From Streptosporangiaceae bacterium (GTDB lineage: Bacteria > Actinomycetota > Actinomycetes > Streptosporangiales > Streptosporangiaceae): a DNA stretch of 32,403 nt. The notes beneath the pieces are model-generated. The model was given only the letters and a program-made list of their open reading frames with translations. It was not told where the DNA came from and ran no database searches. Position 1 is the stretch's first letter. Each line of letters begins with the position of its first letter. The stretch covers positions 1 to 32,403 of the forward strand of contig JASHOL010000003.1 of assembly GCA_030041135.1 (NCBI GenBank), in the 5' to 3' direction. This document shows, one piece after another, positions 31,831 to 32,403 of the stretch. The translations under genes were made by a program, and so were the position numbers.

Positions 31831-32273
31831 GCTCTATCTCCCGCTCGCTCTGTTTCCCGCTCAGCCCTCGGGGCGCGCTCGCGCGCCGTCTTCCCTCGTC
31901 GCTCTGTTTCCCGCTCAGCCCTCGGGGCGCGCTCGCGCGCCGTCTTCCCTCGTCGCTCTGTTTCCCGCTCAGCCCTCGGGGCGCGCTCGCGCGCCGTCTT
32001 CCCTCGTCGCAAAACCCGCTCCTCAGTCCAGACGGCGCCGCGCCCCTCCGGCTCGCTCGTATCCCGCTCCTCAGTCCAGACGGCGCCGCGCCCCTCCGGC
32101 TCGCTCGTTTTCCGCTCCTCAGTCCAGACGGCGCCGCGCCCCTCCGGCTCGCTCGTATCCCGCTCCTCAGTCCAGACGGCGCCGCGCCCCTCCGGCTCGC
32201 TCGTATCCCGCTCCTCAGTCCAGACGGCGCCGCGCCCCTCCGGCTCGCTCGGAGTTTCCCGCTCAGCCGTCAC
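31827..32273 (-). CDS. Repeat-only, highly charged ORF of unknown function
   Basis: A 148-aa ORF with almost no sequence outside two repeat blocks. Residues 10-86 hold five copies of a 16-residue unit (SEPEGRGAVWTEERDT), and residues 89-142 three identical copies of an 18-residue unit (GKTARERAPRAERETE plus flanking Arg). It is rich in Glu and Arg, lacks hydrophobic segments and should be disordered. The GTG start overlaps the upstream stop by 4 nt (GTGA), and its own stop overlaps the DUF5947 start the same way, so it lies precisely in the coupled operon. The repeat lengths (48 and 54 bp) keep the frame. The opposite strand is also open, but has no comparable start. I recognise no family. 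Confidence 0.6.
   Translation of the reverse strand: MTAERETPSEPEGRGAVWTEERDTSEPEGRGAVWTEERDTSEPEGRGAVWTEERKTSEPEGRGAVWTEERDTSEPEGRGAVWTEERVLRRGKTARERAPRAERETERRGKTARERAPRAERETERRGKTARERAPRAERETERAGDRA
31847..32008 (-). repeat. Three identical 54-bp tandem repeats
   Basis: Units at 31847-31900, 31901-31954 and 31955-32008 appear identical at every base. They encode 18 residues each near the C-terminal end of the repeat ORF. Each contains the GC-rich palindromic stretch GGCGCGCTCGCGCGCC. Confidence 0.95.
32016..32255 (-). repeat. Five 48-bp tandem repeats
   Basis: Units start at 32016, 32064, 32112, 32160 and 32208. They are identical except for the last five bases (GTATC or GTTTT) and the edge of the fifth unit. 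They encode 16 residues each, centred on EGRGAVWTEER. Confidence 0.95.
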
Positions 32274-32403
32274 GCCCGCACCGCCTCGCCAATCGCCACC
32301 CGCACGCCCTGGCTGTCGGCCAGCAGCGGCAGCGGCTCCAGGTGAACGGCCGGGTCCACGGTGCTCTTGCCCGCCAGCCGAGCGTTGTACTGCGCGCAGC
32401 AGC
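32270..32403 (-). CDS. C-terminal end of an unidentified hydrogenase-operon protein
   Basis: The minus-strand frame is open from the right edge to the TGA at 32270-32272, giving 43 residues. They begin CCAQYNARLAGKS and end LEPLPLLADSQGVRVAIGE plus six residues. The final LPLL...GVRVAI strand and the nearby cysteines resemble the end of Rieske-type ferredoxin domains, which occur in the electron-transfer protein (HhyE/HucE type) of such clusters; this is a weak guess from a short tail. It lacks the DPCxxCxxH end of a [NiFe] large subunit. Its stop overlaps the start of the repeat ORF. Confidence 0.5.
   Translation of the reverse strand, partial: CCAQYNARLAGKSTVDPAVHLEPLPLLADSQGVRVAIGEAVRA

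Noticed and set aside
31677-32345. Plus-strand open frame of 222 codons across the repeat arrays
   Set aside because: Its start lies inside the DUF5947 gene and it has no ribosome site; the minus strand is supported by two 4-nt overlaps with neighbours.

Overview
The window is high-GC chromosomal DNA from an actinobacterium. It is gene-dense, uses GTG and TTG starts, joins many genes by 4-nt stop/start overlaps, and carries bldG with its partner gene, a 6C small RNA, a two-ACT-domain SerB and a MarP-type protease. I cannot name the genus. No prophage, insertion sequence, CRISPR array, tRNA or rRNA was seen.

Left part (1-9175). The end of a secreted-protein gene is followed by a coupled HD phosphohydrolase/MFS transporter pair. 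Five minus-strand genes come next in coordinate order: a membrane-anchored NB-ARC/TPR STAND protein with almost identical TPR units, a TauE/SafE permease, a lone ABC ATPase, a NarL-type response regulator and a GAF-domain histidine kinase. A 52-bp relic of a second NB-ARC P-loop lies just past the stop of the intact STAND gene.

Middle part (9241-21299). A coupled SDR/QueA-like pair ends at a perfect 16-bp hairpin that faces a secreted propeller-like protein. serB and sixA converge on another hairpin. hppA, an apgA-like anti-sigma gene and bldG (minus strand) with a divergent MrfA/Hrq1-like helicase reproduce the order I remember around Streptomyces bldG. A minus-strand 6C RNA (two hairpins with C7 loops) sits between the helicase and a SerB-like HAD-IB gene that is probably leaderless.

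Region 21300-22187 has no convincing gene. It holds a possible orphan sRNA, a strong terminator and short repeats.

Right part (22188-28850). A DUF1469 protein, an EphE-like hydrolase, a DUF309 protein, MarP, a Nudix CoA pyrophosphatase and endonuclease III form a block resembling the mycobacterial Rv3669-Rv3674c region, followed by a CorA-like transporter and a small conserved protein.

The end (28746-32403, minus strand) is a tightly overlapping operon with the accessory genes known from actinobacterial high-affinity [NiFe]-hydrogenase (hhy) clusters: the tail of an unidentified gene, a repeat-only ORF, DUF5947, DUF6084, a 509-aa protein and a 34-aa DUF6893-like microprotein. The hydrogenase subunits would lie beyond the right edge. 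Three in-frame tandem-repeat arrays in two neighbouring genes are the most unusual feature of the window.
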